Assembly: GCF_900624995.1 (NCBI RefSeq)
Contig: NZ_UYXQ01000007.1
Coordinates: 1-64,000 of the forward strand
Length of the DNA: 64,000 nucleotides
Direction of reading: 5' to 3'
Source of the DNA: Pseudomonas antarctica
GTDB taxonomy: Bacteria; Pseudomonadota; Gammaproteobacteria; Pseudomonadales; Pseudomonadaceae
Of this stretch, positions 26,102-34,644 are shown piece after piece (positions within the stretch are counted from its first letter, which is position 1; each line of letters starts with the position of its first letter). Below the pieces are notes generated by a model. That model was not told the origin of the DNA. It saw only the letters and a program-made list of their open reading frames with translations, and searched no databases. A program made the translations under genes and the position numbers.

Positions 26102-26862
26102 TGGGCTGTGGCTCCAAGTTCGACGGCGAGCGCTTTGCGGCGCGCGCTGTTCAAAGGGATGTCGTAGGTAATGCGGGCGCCATAGGCACCGGGGGCGTGG
26201 GGGTCGACGCGGACCTTGTCGAACACCAGCAAGCGCGTGCCGAGGCTGAAGCCTTCGCTCAGGTCGTGGGTGACCATGAACACCGTCAGCCGGGTTTCGC
26301 GCCACAGCGCCAGCAACAGCTGGTGCATGTCTTTGCGAATGCCCGGGTCGAGGGCGCCGAAGGGTTCGTCCAGCAGCAGCACGCGGGGTTTCATGATCAG
26401 CGCTTGGGCGATGGCCAGGCGTTGTTGCATGCCGCCGGAGAGCTGCGCCGGGTATTTGTCCAAGGCGTGGCCAAGGCCGACTTTCTGCAGCAGTGCGGCC
26501 GCCTGTTCCCTGGCGTGTTTTTTGGCGTTGCCGAACAGCCGGCCCAGCAGCGGTGCATGCGGCAGTTCAAGGCCCAGGGCGACGTTGTCCAGTACAGTCA
26601 AATGCGGGAACACCGAGTAGCGCTGGAACACCACGCCACGGCTGGCATCCGGCTCAGCGGCGAGGGCTTGACCGTCCAGCAGGATCTGGCCTTTGCTTGC
26701 GGTTTCCTGGCCCAACAGCAGGCGCAGGAAGGTGGATTTGCCGCAACCGGAGGTGCCGACCAGCGTGCAAAACTCACCCTCGTCGACGTGCAGGTTGAGG
26801 CCCTCCAGCACCACTTGGTCGCCGTAGCGCTGCCACACATTATTGACGCTGATAAAACTCAT
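26098..26862 (-). CDS. ABC transporter ATP-binding protein (guanidine uptake)
   Basis: 254 residues, NitT/TauT (SsuB-like) family. Seen: Walker A LVGTSGCGKSTFLRLLLG, Q-loop region VVFQRYSVFPHLTV, signature QLSGGMQQRLAIAQALI, Walker B RVLLLDEPFGALD and switch His in FMVTHDLSEG. Start and stop overlap both neighbours by four bases, so it is tightly coupled in the guanidine operon. Substrate inferred from the riboswitch and enzymes. Confidence 0.88.
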   Translation of the reverse strand: MSFISVNNVWQRYGDQVVLEGLNLHVDEGEFCTLVGTSGCGKSTFLRLLLGQETASKGQILLDGQALAAEPDASRGVVFQRYSVFPHLTVLDNVALGLELPHAPLLGRLFGNAKKHAREQAAALLQKVGLGHALDKYPAQLSGGMQQRLAIAQALIMKPRVLLLDEPFGALDPGIRKDMHQLLLALWRETRLTVFMVTHDLSEGFSLGTRLLVFDKVRVDPHAPGAYGARITYDIPLNSARRKALAVELGATAQ

Positions 26863-27674
26863 GCCCGCGCTCCTTCGTACCAGGGGAACGCACGGCGAGT
26901 GAGGGTTTTCAGGCCCCAATCCATCAGCCAGGCGAGCAGGGTGATCCACACCACGTAAGGCAAGATCACGTCCATCGCCAGGTAGCGGCGCACCAGGAAA
27001 ATCCGGTAGCCCAGGCCGTCGGTGGCGGCGATGGCTTCGGCGGCGATCAGGAACAACCACGCTGAACCGAGCATTAGCCGCAGCGAGATCAGCAGGCGCG
27101 GCAGCAGTTGCGGCAACACCACGCGCAGCATCAGCGTCCAGGTAGAGGCGCCGAGGGTTTGCGCTTTTACCAGCAGCTCGACGGGGATTTCCCTGGCACG
27201 TTGCTCCAGATCGCGGGCCAGGGCCGGGGTGATGCCGATGACGATCAGCATCACTTTGGACAATTCTCCCAGCCCGAACACGATGAACAGAATCGGCAGG
27301 ATCGCCAGCGGCGGCACCATCGACAGCACCGTGAGCAACGGCGACAACGGCGCGCCAAACAGCGGCAGCGTACCGGCGGCAATCCCCAGGCACAGGCCGG
27401 CGAGGGCGCTGATCCCTAAGCCGATGGCGAGGCGGCGCAGGCTCGAGGCGCTGTCTTGCCACAGCACGTACTCACCGGTACGCGTGTCGGCGCTGAACGC
27501 CAGGCGTTTTACCGCGTCGCCCATTTGCACGGCGCTGGGCAGCAGCTTGTCGTTGGGGTTGTCTGCCAGGCGCTCGGCCGAGCCCACGAAGTAGGCGAAC
27601 AGCAGCAGGGCGAACGGCAGGATCACCAACAGCAGGCGACTGGAGCGTTCCGGGTGACGGTTGATCAGGCGCAT
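26859..27674 (-). CDS. ABC transporter permease (guanidine uptake)
   Basis: 271 residues, SsuC/TauC-like inner-membrane permease with about six hydrophobic segments; seen are the EAA-type loop VKAQTLGASTWTLMLRVVLPQLLPRLLISLRLMLGSAW and a basic N-terminus. Lies between the binding protein (12 bp) and the ATPase (4-bp overlap). Confidence 0.86.
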   Translation of the reverse strand: MRLINRHPERSSRLLLVILPFALLLFAYFVGSAERLADNPNDKLLPSAVQMGDAVKRLAFSADTRTGEYVLWQDSASSLRRLAIGLGISALAGLCLGIAAGTLPLFGAPLSPLLTVLSMVPPLAILPILFIVFGLGELSKVMLIVIGITPALARDLEQRAREIPVELLVKAQTLGASTWTLMLRVVLPQLLPRLLISLRLMLGSAWLFLIAAEAIAATDGLGYRIFLVRRYLAMDVILPYVVWITLLAWLMDWGLKTLTRRAFPWYEGARA

Positions 27675-27686
27675 GGCCGGGTCCTC

Positions 27687-28754
27687 TTACAGCGTGCTGT
27701 CGGCGGCCATCTGCACATAGCGGGGGTCGAAATGCAGCTTGAGGTTGGCGGTGTCGCCGCTGGTCACGCCATTGGCGAAGCTCATGCCCACGGCGCTGGT
27801 GTCCTTGGCGCCCTCACCGAGCAAGCCGTGCTGGAAGGAGAATTCGGCAACTTTGCGCATGGTGGCGGGCAACTGCGCACTGGTGGCGAAGGCCAGGGCT
27901 TCCTTGGGCGTGGCGAACAGCTTGGTGGTGTCCAGTTGCGCCTGGAAACCCTTGAGGTCAGTGCCCGACGCTTTGGCCATATGCTCCAAGGCATCGGTGC
28001 TGGCGGCGTTTTTGGCGTTCATCAAGGCGACCACTTCAAACCAGGCACCGGTGAGCGCTTTGCCCAGGGCCGGGTTGTCTTTGAGGGTTTGGGTGTTGAC
28101 CACCATCATGTCCATGATTTCGCCGGGCACTTTGCTCGAGTCGAACACCTGGGTAACGCCGGGCTTGGCCTTGATCTCGGAGAGCATCGGGTTCCAGGTG
28201 GTGACGGCTTGCACCTGATCGGTGTTGAAGGCGGCGGCGATGTCGGCATCGGAGGTGTTGACCACTTTGAGGTCTTTTTCGGTGAGGTCAGCCGATTCCA
28301 GCGCACGCGCCAGCAGGTAGTGGGACACCGAGAGTTCCACCAGGTTGACGTTCATGCCCTTGAGGTCGGCCACGGTCTTGCCGGTGCCTTTGATCACCAC
28401 GCCATCGTTGCCGTTGGAGAAGTCGCTGACCACCAGTGCGGTGCTGTCCACGCCACCGGCGGCGGGGATGGTCAGGGCGTCCATGTTGGTCATGGTGCAG
28501 CCATCGAACTGGCCGGCGGTGTACTGGTTGATGGATTCGACATAGTCATTGAGCTGCACCATGTCGATCTTTATGCCGTACTTCTTGGCCCACTTGTCGA
28601 GGATGCCCTGGCTGCCGGCGTACTCCCACGGCATCCAACCGGCGTAGATGGTCCAGCACACACTGAAGTGGTCTTTGCTGGCGGCTTGGGTCTGCAAGCT
28701 CAACACGGCGGCGAAGGCGGCGGCGAGCAGGGCGGGTAAACGGGGTGTTGGCAT
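27687..28754 (-). CDS. ABC transporter substrate-binding protein (guanidine uptake)
   Basis: 355 residues with a Sec signal peptide (cleavage after TQAA). Belongs to the NMT1/SsuA-like periplasmic binding proteins; seen WTIYAGWMPWEYAGSQGILDKWAKKYGIKI and QFDGCTMTNMDAL. First gene after the riboswitch. In related operons this protein is thought to bind guanidine or a derivative; here inferred only from context. The start at 28754 follows CTGGAGAAACC, a fair ribosome site. Confidence 0.87.
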   Translation of the reverse strand: MPTPRLPALLAAAFAAVLSLQTQAASKDHFSVCWTIYAGWMPWEYAGSQGILDKWAKKYGIKIDMVQLNDYVESINQYTAGQFDGCTMTNMDALTIPAAGGVDSTALVVSDFSNGNDGVVIKGTGKTVADLKGMNVNLVELSVSHYLLARALESADLTEKDLKVVNTSDADIAAAFNTDQVQAVTTWNPMLSEIKAKPGVTQVFDSSKVPGEIMDMMVVNTQTLKDNPALGKALTGAWFEVVALMNAKNAASTDALEHMAKASGTDLKGFQAQLDTTKLFATPKEALAFATSAQLPATMRKVAEFSFQHGLLGEGAKDTSAVGMSFANGVTSGDTANLKLHFDPRYVQMAADSTL

Positions 28755-28814
28755 GGGGTTTCTCCAGTTGATCATGGGCGGGCAGGGAGCAACGCGGCAC
28801 CGTGAACGGTGGCT

Positions 28815-28908
28815 TGTCTCCCGGGCTTTTATCCCGCCGTGTAACCTCAACTGGAGGTCGCCAACTCTCGGACCAGCCACTCGCGTCAAGCGAGCCGGAA
28901 CCCTAGTC
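28815..28908 (-). promoter_or_regulatory. Guanidine-I riboswitch (ykkC)
   Basis: Read on the minus strand the leader contains, in order, the conserved ykkC blocks CTAGGGTTCCGG, CTGGTCCGAGAG, ACACGGCGGGATAAAAGCCC and GGGAGA, with variable helices between them. These match the guanidine-I aptamer consensus I know. It lies 60 bp before the binding-protein start in the 5' leader, so guanidine should raise expression of the operon. This is the strongest evidence that the substrate is guanidine. Confidence 0.9.
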
Positions 28909-28965
28909 AGCCATTGCAAATTGTGGTGCCGCGAACCTGTGATAAATCCTGCACGGGTTAGCCAA

Positions 28966-28982
28966 AGCGAGAGTCGTGCCAA
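28966..28982 (-). promoter_or_regulatory. Sigma-54 promoter of the guanidine operon
   Basis: TTGGCACGACTCTCGCT on the minus strand fits TTGGCACG-N4-TTGCT with one mismatch and the required 10-bp gap between GG (-24) and GC (-12). Transcription would start near 28955, about 50 bp before the aptamer. Implies nitrogen control through RpoN and an enhancer-binding protein. Confidence 0.65.
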
Positions 28983-29094
28983 GTAGGCCGCGAGCCTTTA
29001 GACCGAGGGTTTGCACGCGGATGGCGATGGGCAGGGGGCTTGGAGTGCGTTGTGCTGGTGCGCTGGCGCACTGCAATGAAGCGCTCGCTTCGTC

Positions 29095-29110
29095 TGAAAC
29101 AGATGTTTCA
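29095..29110. promoter_or_regulatory. Inverted repeat TGAAACA-GA-TGTTTCA
   Basis: Two 7-bp arms with a 2-bp centre, about 115-130 bp upstream of the sigma-54 promoter and about 120 bp before the lipoprotein gene on the other strand. The distance suits an enhancer site, but it does not look like the NtrC consensus. A second inverted repeat, GTGCGC-TG-GCGCAC, lies at 29058-29071. Both are unassigned. Confidence 0.35.
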
Positions 29111-29230
29111 GCCTGTGTCCAAAACGCACCAGATTCGGTTTTTGGTGTCAGATATTTCGTCATTCATTGAAAGACGAATGCCGCCCTTCAGCGTCGCTGA
29201 AGGTGCTCTCAAGCGGTCCAGGAGGCCGCC

Positions 29231-29578
29231 ATGTATCGACGACTGCTTCTCAGCGCTTTATTTGGCCTGACCCTGTCTGCGTGTGTGCCCTATTACGATG
29301 GCGGTGGCACCTACTATCGCTCCGAGGTCTACACCGCACCGGCGCCAGCCTATTACTACGGCGGCGGCCCCACCTATCTGTATGGGCGTGGCTACTATGC
29401 GCCACCGCCGCGTTACTACCCGGCGCCGCGTTATTACCGGCCCGCGCCCGGCTATTACCCAAGGTCTGGTTACCGGCCGTATCCGAACCAAGGCTGGGGC
29501 GACAACCGGTGGGGCAATGGCGGTGGGCATAACCGGGGCGGCGGGCATGGTGGCGGCCACGGTGGTGGTCACCGTTAG
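29231..29578 (+). CDS. Tyr/Gly/Pro-rich lipoprotein
   Basis: 115 residues. Lipoprotein signal peptide ending LTLSAC (Cys18). The mature part is low complexity: Tyr-Tyr and Pro-Ala repeats (YYAPPPRYYPAPRYYRPAPG), then a Gly/His/Asn-rich end (HNRGGGHGGGHGGGHR) that could bind metal. GGAGG precedes the ATG. I know of similar short secreted or outer-membrane proteins in pseudomonads, without a function. Confidence 0.7.
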   Translation: MYRRLLLSALFGLTLSACVPYYDGGGTYYRSEVYTAPAPAYYYGGGPTYLYGRGYYAPPPRYYPAPRYYRPAPGYYPRSGYRPYPNQGWGDNRWGNGGGHNRGGGHGGGHGGGHR

Positions 29579-30687
29579 ACGTCGGACAAGTTCGCCAGTG
29601 GGTGCCGACCTTCCCAGGCCTTGTGGAAATGCGCTTGCACCACGGCCTCGGGAATGCTGTTGATATCGGGCCAGTGCCACTGGGGCGTCTGGTCCTTATC
29701 AATCAACCGCGCGCGCACGCCTTCGGCGAATTCGGGGTGGCGGCAGCAGTTCAGGCTCAGGGTGTATTCCATCTGGAACACCTGGGCCAGGGACAGGTGC
29801 CGGGCGCGCTGGATCTGTTCCCATACCAGATGCGCCGTCAGCGGGCAGCCTTCGCTGAGGGTCTTGCCAGCGCGGCTGAGGAGCGGATCGGCGTGGTCGC
29901 GCAATGGGCTCAACGCGCGCCAGGCGGAACGCACATCACCCACGTCCAACCATTCGTCGATCTGTGCACGGCGGGGCAGCCATTGCGCCTCGGGTTGCTG
30001 GCTGACCGCTTCTTGGGCCAGTGCCTTGAGCAGGCTGTTGAGTTGCATCGCGGTTCGTTCCTGCCAGTTCAGTTGCAGCAGGCCTTCGATCAGTTCGTCT
30101 TGTTGGTCATCGCGCAGGAAACGGTCGGCCAGGCCCAGGTCCAGGGCGTCACGACCGTTGATGTGCGCGCCGGTGAGGCCAAGGAATAAGCCAAGTTTGC
30201 CGGGCAGGCGCGACAGGAACCAACTGGCACCCACGTCCGGGTACAGGCCGATGCTGACCTCGGGCATTGCCAAACGGCTGCTCGGTGTGACGATGCGCAC
30301 CGCCGCGCTTTGCAGCAGGCCCATACCGCCGCCCAACACATAACCGTGGCCCCAGCAGATCAGCGGCTTGGGGTAGGTGTGCAGGCGGTAGTCGAGGCGG
30401 TATTCCGCGGCAAAAAACTGCGCGGCCAAGGGTGGCACCACGCCGGGTTGTTCGCGGCAAGCCTGGGCCAGGCTACGCACTTCGCCGCCGGCGCAGAAGG
30501 CCTTGGCGCCATTCCCACGCAGGAGTACGCAGACGATTTGTGGGTCTTTGGCCCACGTATCCAAGCGTTCGCTCAAGGCCAGGATCATTGGCAGGGAGAG
30601 CGCGTTGAGAGACTTTTCAGCGTCCAGGCTGGCGATGCCGATGCGGGCACCGTCGCTGCCGGTCAGCTCTTCGAAGTGCAGGTTCAT
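29575..30687 (-). CDS. Enoyl-CoA hydratase/isomerase family, 3-hydroxyisobutyryl-CoA hydrolase-like
   Basis: 370 residues, longer than plain enoyl-CoA hydratases (about 260) and of the size of 3-hydroxyisobutyryl-CoA hydrolases of valine breakdown. Seen: oxyanion-hole motifs GNGAKAFCAGGEVRSL and CWGHGYVLGGGMGLLQSA, the catalytic region MPEVSIGLYPDVGASWFLSRLPG, and the C-terminal half (DPLLSRAGKTLSEGCPLTAHLVWEQI) typical of that subfamily. Its stop overlaps the lipoprotein stop by four bases on the other strand. No partner genes nearby; substrate inferred. Confidence 0.82.
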   Translation of the reverse strand: MNLHFEELTGSDGARIGIASLDAEKSLNALSLPMILALSERLDTWAKDPQIVCVLLRGNGAKAFCAGGEVRSLAQACREQPGVVPPLAAQFFAAEYRLDYRLHTYPKPLICWGHGYVLGGGMGLLQSAAVRIVTPSSRLAMPEVSIGLYPDVGASWFLSRLPGKLGLFLGLTGAHINGRDALDLGLADRFLRDDQQDELIEGLLQLNWQERTAMQLNSLLKALAQEAVSQQPEAQWLPRRAQIDEWLDVGDVRSAWRALSPLRDHADPLLSRAGKTLSEGCPLTAHLVWEQIQRARHLSLAQVFQMEYTLSLNCCRHPEFAEGVRARLIDKDQTPQWHWPDINSIPEAVVQAHFHKAWEGRHPLANLSDV

Positions 30688-30822
30688 CGTGACCTCAATC
30701 GAGAAAGTGAAAGATCAGTATGATCGCTCCGTGGGAAAGTGCCGGTTGTGTGTCAGATCAATTGACAAGCGGGGTCGGCTTTCCTAGGGTTCGCCCATCC
30801 TTTTTTACGCGACGAACACACC

Positions 30823-31515
30823 ATGACCGAAGGCGACCGTATCAAACTCGAACCCAGCTGGAAACACGCCCTGCGGGATGAGTTCGACAAGCCCTACATG
30901 GCTGAGCTGCGCGAGTTTCTGCGCCAGGAACACGCCGCTGGCAAAGAGATTTACCCGCCGGGCCCGCTGATTTTCAATGCGCTCAACTCAACGCCCTTGG
31001 ACAAGGTCAAGGTGGTGATCCTCGGCCAGGACCCGTACCACGGTCCCGGCCAGGCCCACGGCTTGTGCTTCTCGGTGCAGCCGGGCGTGCCGACGCCGCC
31101 CTCCCTGGTGAATATCTACAAAGAGCTCAAGCGCGACCTGAACATCGACATCCCCAGCCACGGTTGCCTGCAAAGCTGGGCCGACCAGGGCGTGCTGATG
31201 CTCAACACCACCATGACCGTGGAGCGTGCGAATGCCAACGCGCATGCGGGCAAGGGCTGGCAGTTCTTTACCGATCGGATTATTGAAGTGGTCAGCGAGC
31301 ATCAACCGAACCTGGTGTTTTTGCTCTGGGGTGCGCATGCGCAAGGCAAGCAGAAGCTGGTGGATGCGACCAAGCACCTGGTGCTGACGTCGGTGCATCC
31401 GTCGCCGTTGTCGGCCTATCGGGGGTTCTTGGGCTGTGGGCATTTCAGCCGCACCAACAAGTTTCTTGAGCAAAATGGCGAGACGCCGATCGAGTGGCGG
31501 TTGCCGCCAGTTTAA
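30823..31515 (+). CDS. ung: Uracil-DNA glycosylase
   Basis: 230 residues, family 1 UDG for removal of uracil from DNA. Seen: [22 protein letters not shown] (catalytic Asp), [15 protein letters not shown], and the Leu-loop motif [22 protein letters not shown] with the catalytic His. The ATG at 30823 is followed by [17 protein letters not shown]; full length. Confidence 0.95.
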   Translation: MTEGDRIKLEPSWKHALRDEFDKPYMAELREFLRQEHAAGKEIYPPGPLIFNALNSTPLDKVKVVILGQDPYHGPGQAHGLCFSVQPGVPTPPSLVNIYKELKRDLNIDIPSHGCLQSWADQGVLMLNTTMTVERANANAHAGKGWQFFTDRIIEVVSEHQPNLVFLLWGAHAQGKQKLVDATKHLVLTSVHPSPLSAYRGFLGCGHFSRTNKFLEQNGETPIEWRLPPV

Positions 31516-31532
31516 CGGTCAACACAGTTCAA

Positions 31533-31564
31533 AATGCGGGGGGGGCTTGCTCCCTCCCACATTT
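31533..31564. repeat. REP element
   Basis: Imperfect palindrome ATGCGGGGGGGGCTTGCTCC then CTCCCACAT, the REP core of this genome, between the convergent ung and abrB-family genes. Confidence 0.75.
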
Positions 31565-31579
31565 GAGCTGCGCAAGGCG

Positions 31580-32617
31580 TTAGATCTTGTCTGGCTGGCG
31601 ATTCCAGTGCCTGAACAACGGCTCTGCCAGAAACAGCACAAACAACAAGCGCATCACCTGCATCGCTGTCACCAATGGCACCGACAGTTGCAACGTCTCG
31701 GCGGTGAGGCTCATTTCGGCAATGCCGCCGGGCATCATGCCCAAGGTGAGTGAGCGCAAGTCCAGGTGCGTCATGGCGCTCAAGCCCACCGCCGCCAACG
31801 TCGCCAGCGCCATGGTCAACGCCGTACCGATCAGCGTGCGGGCCATAAACGACGGTGCCCGGCGAAAGAACTGACGGTTGAAGTGGCAGCCCAAACCGCT
31901 GCCGATCAGCCATTGGCCGATCTGGCTGCCGCCATCGGGCAGGCCGATATGCAAGTCCCACACAACACTGGCGGTGGCGCTGACCAACAGCGGCCCGAAC
32001 AACCACGGGTTCGGTTGGCGCAAACGCTGCCATCCCCAGGCGACCAGCGCCCCCATCGGAAATAACACCGCGAGCCAGGCCCAGCTCACCGGCGCCGGAT
32101 GAAACTGCGGTGCACCGCCTTCGAGTAAATACTTGAAGATCGCTGGCACACACAGCACCACCACCAGCACGCGCAAACTCTGCCCCGCTGCAACACGGCT
32201 GAGCACCGCGCCATTACGCGCGCCGAGGTTGACCATCTCACCGGAGCCGCCGGGCATGCTGGAAAAAAACGCGGTGGCACGGTCTTCGCCACTGCGGCGC
32301 ATCAACCACACGCCGACAATGCTCGACAGGCTGGTGATCAGCGCGCCGAAGAAAATCAGACCGAAGTGGCTCATCACCTGTTCGATCACCACCGGGGTGA
32401 AATGCAGCCCGATGCCGACGCCCACCACCCATTGGCCGCATTTGCGCCCGCCGGGAATTTCCGCCAACTGCCACGGTGTAAGGCAGCGCACCAGAATGAT
32501 CGCCAGCAACGAGCCGACCATATACGGCAAAGGCCAGCCGACGAGGCTGGCCAGGTAACCGCCGGCCAGGCCGACCAGCGGTGTTGCCCACCATTGTTTA
32601 AAGGTGACCTCAGACAT
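31580..32617 (-). CDS. AbrB-family membrane protein
   Basis: 345 residues, about ten hydrophobic segments in two repeated halves (seen: LASLVGWPLPYMVGSLLAI in the first and LHIGLPDGGSQIGQWLIGSGLG in the second, and the paired MPGGSGEM / MPGGIAEM motifs). Belongs to the AbrB/'ammonia monooxygenase' duplication family, whose transport role is not proven. The start at 32617 overlaps the end of tctA by eight bases, so it is the last gene of the tricarboxylate-uptake operon; a role in the same transport is inferred. Confidence 0.8.
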   Translation of the reverse strand: MSEVTFKQWWATPLVGLAGGYLASLVGWPLPYMVGSLLAIILVRCLTPWQLAEIPGGRKCGQWVVGVGIGLHFTPVVIEQVMSHFGLIFFGALITSLSSIVGVWLMRRSGEDRATAFFSSMPGGSGEMVNLGARNGAVLSRVAAGQSLRVLVVVLCVPAIFKYLLEGGAPQFHPAPVSWAWLAVLFPMGALVAWGWQRLRQPNPWLFGPLLVSATASVVWDLHIGLPDGGSQIGQWLIGSGLGCHFNRQFFRRAPSFMARTLIGTALTMALATLAAVGLSAMTHLDLRSLTLGMMPGGIAEMSLTAETLQLSVPLVTAMQVMRLLFVLFLAEPLFRHWNRQPDKI

Positions 32618-34124
32618 CGGCCACGGTACGACGCTGCTGGGCACGTTTACGCCAGATACGCAGCACCGGCACAAGCAACATGATTGCGGTCAGTACCCAC
32701 ACGCCAAAGGTGATTGGGCTAGACCACAGGATCTCCAGCGCGCCGTTGGAAATCGACAGCGCCCGGCGCAGGTTCTGCTCCATCAGGCCACCGAGGATAA
32801 AGCCCAGCAACACCGGCGACAGCGGGAAGTCCAGCTTGCGCAGAATATAGCCGAAGATGCCGATCCCAATCATCAGGAACAGGTCGAAGGTGGTGGCGTG
32901 AACCGCGTACACCCCAATTGCGGTGATGATGGCGATTACCGGCACCAGGGCCCAGTTTGGTACGGCAAGGATGCGAGTGAAGATGCGGATCATCGGGATG
33001 TTGAGGATCACCAGCATGACGTTGGCGATAAACAACGAAGCGATCAGGCCCCAGACGATGTCCGGCTGTTGCTGGAACAGCAGTGGGCCGGGGGTAATGT
33101 TGTACAGCGACAACGCGCCGATCATCACCGCGGTAGTGCCTGAGCCGGGTACGCCCAAGGTCAGCATGGGGACCAGTGCGCCGCAAGCGGCAGCACCGAT
33201 GGCGGTTTCCGGTGCGGCCAGGCCACGTTTGTCACCTTCGCCGAAGGTGCCGCTGGCACCGGCGATCCGTTTCTCAGTCATGTAGGCCACGGCGCTGGCC
33301 AGGGTGGCGCCGGCGCCCGGTAGCACACCCATGATGAAGCCCAGCACGCCGCAGCGAATATTGACTACGAATACCGACGCTGCTTCCTTGAAGTTGAACA
33401 TCATGCGCCCGCTGGCCTTGACGGCTTCCTGGCCATGGTGGGTTTTTTCCAGCAGCAACAGGATCTCGCTGATGGAAAACAGGCCCAGGACCAGCACCAC
33501 AAATTGGATGCCGTCGGTCAGGTGGATATTGTCACCGGTAAAGCGGTACACGCCGCTGTTGGCGTCGATACCCACCGCCGACAGGAAAAGGCCGATCAAG
33601 GCGGCGACAAAGGTTTTCAGCGGTTTATCACCGGCCATACCGCCCAGGCAGACAATCGCGAACACCATCAATACGAAATATTCCGCAGGCCCAAAGGCAA
33701 TCGCCCATTTAGCCAGCAGGGGAGCAAACATCACCATGCCGCAAGTGGCGATGAGTGCACCGATGAACGAACTCCATGCCGACAACGACAGTGCCACGCC
33801 CGCCAGGCCCTTACGCGCCATCGGGTAGCCGTCGAGGGTGGTCATTACTGTCGAGGCTTCGCCCGGGATGTTCAGCAGAATCGAACTGATACGGCCACCG
33901 TATTCACAGCCCAGGTACACGGCCGCCAGCAATATCAGTGCTGACTCAGGCGGCAGCCCAAGCGCGAAGGCGATGGGGATCAACAGCGCCACGCCATTGA
34001 TCGGCCCCAGGCCCGGCAACAGGCCGACCACGGTACCGATCAGGGTGCCGCACAATGCCGTCACCAGGTTGTAAGGGGTCAGCGCAACGCCGAAACCCTG
34101 GCCCAAATAGCCAAGCGTATCCAT
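32610..34124 (-). CDS. tctA: Tripartite tricarboxylate transporter, large membrane subunit TctA
   Basis: 504 residues with 11-12 membrane segments. Seen: the family motif LLPGLGPINGVALLIPIAFALG and the second repeat LPGAGATLASAVAYMTEKR, LTLGVPGSGTTAVMIGAL. Main channel of the TctCBA citrate/tricarboxylate uptake system, driven by the ion gradient. One base after tctB on the same strand. Confidence 0.92.
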   Translation of the reverse strand: MDTLGYLGQGFGVALTPYNLVTALCGTLIGTVVGLLPGLGPINGVALLIPIAFALGLPPESALILLAAVYLGCEYGGRISSILLNIPGEASTVMTTLDGYPMARKGLAGVALSLSAWSSFIGALIATCGMVMFAPLLAKWAIAFGPAEYFVLMVFAIVCLGGMAGDKPLKTFVAALIGLFLSAVGIDANSGVYRFTGDNIHLTDGIQFVVLVLGLFSISEILLLLEKTHHGQEAVKASGRMMFNFKEAASVFVVNIRCGVLGFIMGVLPGAGATLASAVAYMTEKRIAGASGTFGEGDKRGLAAPETAIGAAACGALVPMLTLGVPGSGTTAVMIGALSLYNITPGPLLFQQQPDIVWGLIASLFIANVMLVILNIPMIRIFTRILAVPNWALVPVIAIITAIGVYAVHATTFDLFLMIGIGIFGYILRKLDFPLSPVLLGFILGGLMEQNLRRALSISNGALEILWSSPITFGVWVLTAIMLLVPVLRIWRKRAQQRRTVADV

Positions 34125-34125
34125 A

Positions 34126-34584
34126 TCAGTTCTCCAGAACGTCGAGCAGGCCGAGGGGCAGAGGTACGTCCATGGCTTTATCAAACAGCAGATAAAGACC
34201 GACGCTCATCAACGTGATAATCACCACGCTGGGCAACCAGCGACCGCCATATAGCCGAGCCATGGGTATACCGATCAGTATGCTGCTGAGAATGAAACCC
34301 AGCGGCTCGAAGGTGCCGGCAAATACCAGTAGCAGTGCCACGCATAGGCCGATTTTGATCAGGGTCGCTCGGTCCAGCGGTGGCTCGTCGTCCTTGTGTT
34401 GGGCGGGCTGAGGGCGAAACAACATGTAGATCAGTGCCAGGCTCATCAGGCCGAGCATCAACAGCGGATAGGCGCGAGGCCCGACCGGCTCGTAGGAAAA
34501 TGCCGCCTGATACGGCCAGGCCATCAAGGCCAGGCCGGCGCAGGCAAGCAACAGCGTGGCGGCAAAAATGCGTTGTAAGAGCAT
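34126..34584 (-). CDS. tctB: Tripartite tricarboxylate transporter, small membrane subunit TctB
   Basis: 152 residues, four hydrophobic segments with a hydrophilic loop near 65-80 (QPAQHKDDEPPLDR), the TctB layout. Needed together with TctA for transport. Poorly conserved in sequence; the call rests on size, layout and position. Confidence 0.88.
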   Translation of the reverse strand: MLLQRIFAATLLLACAGLALMAWPYQAAFSYEPVGPRAYPLLMLGLMSLALIYMLFRPQPAQHKDDEPPLDRATLIKIGLCVALLLVFAGTFEPLGFILSSILIGIPMARLYGGRWLPSVVIITLMSVGLYLLFDKAMDVPLPLGLLDVLEN

Positions 34585-34644
34585 GGAAAACTCCTGGGCC
34601 ACACCCCTGATGCACAAAGGCGTGGCCGCGCGAACAAGGGGCGA

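Noticed and set aside
27456..28739. Open frame of 427 codons on the plus strand opposite the guanidine ABC genes
   Set aside because: Shadow of the binding protein and permease genes; protein made of Gly/Val/His/Gln runs without signal or motif.
29041..29140. NtrC enhancer sites before the guanidine operon
   Set aside because: GCACC and GGTGC half-sites occur, but not with the spacing of the NtrC consensus, so I do not call them.
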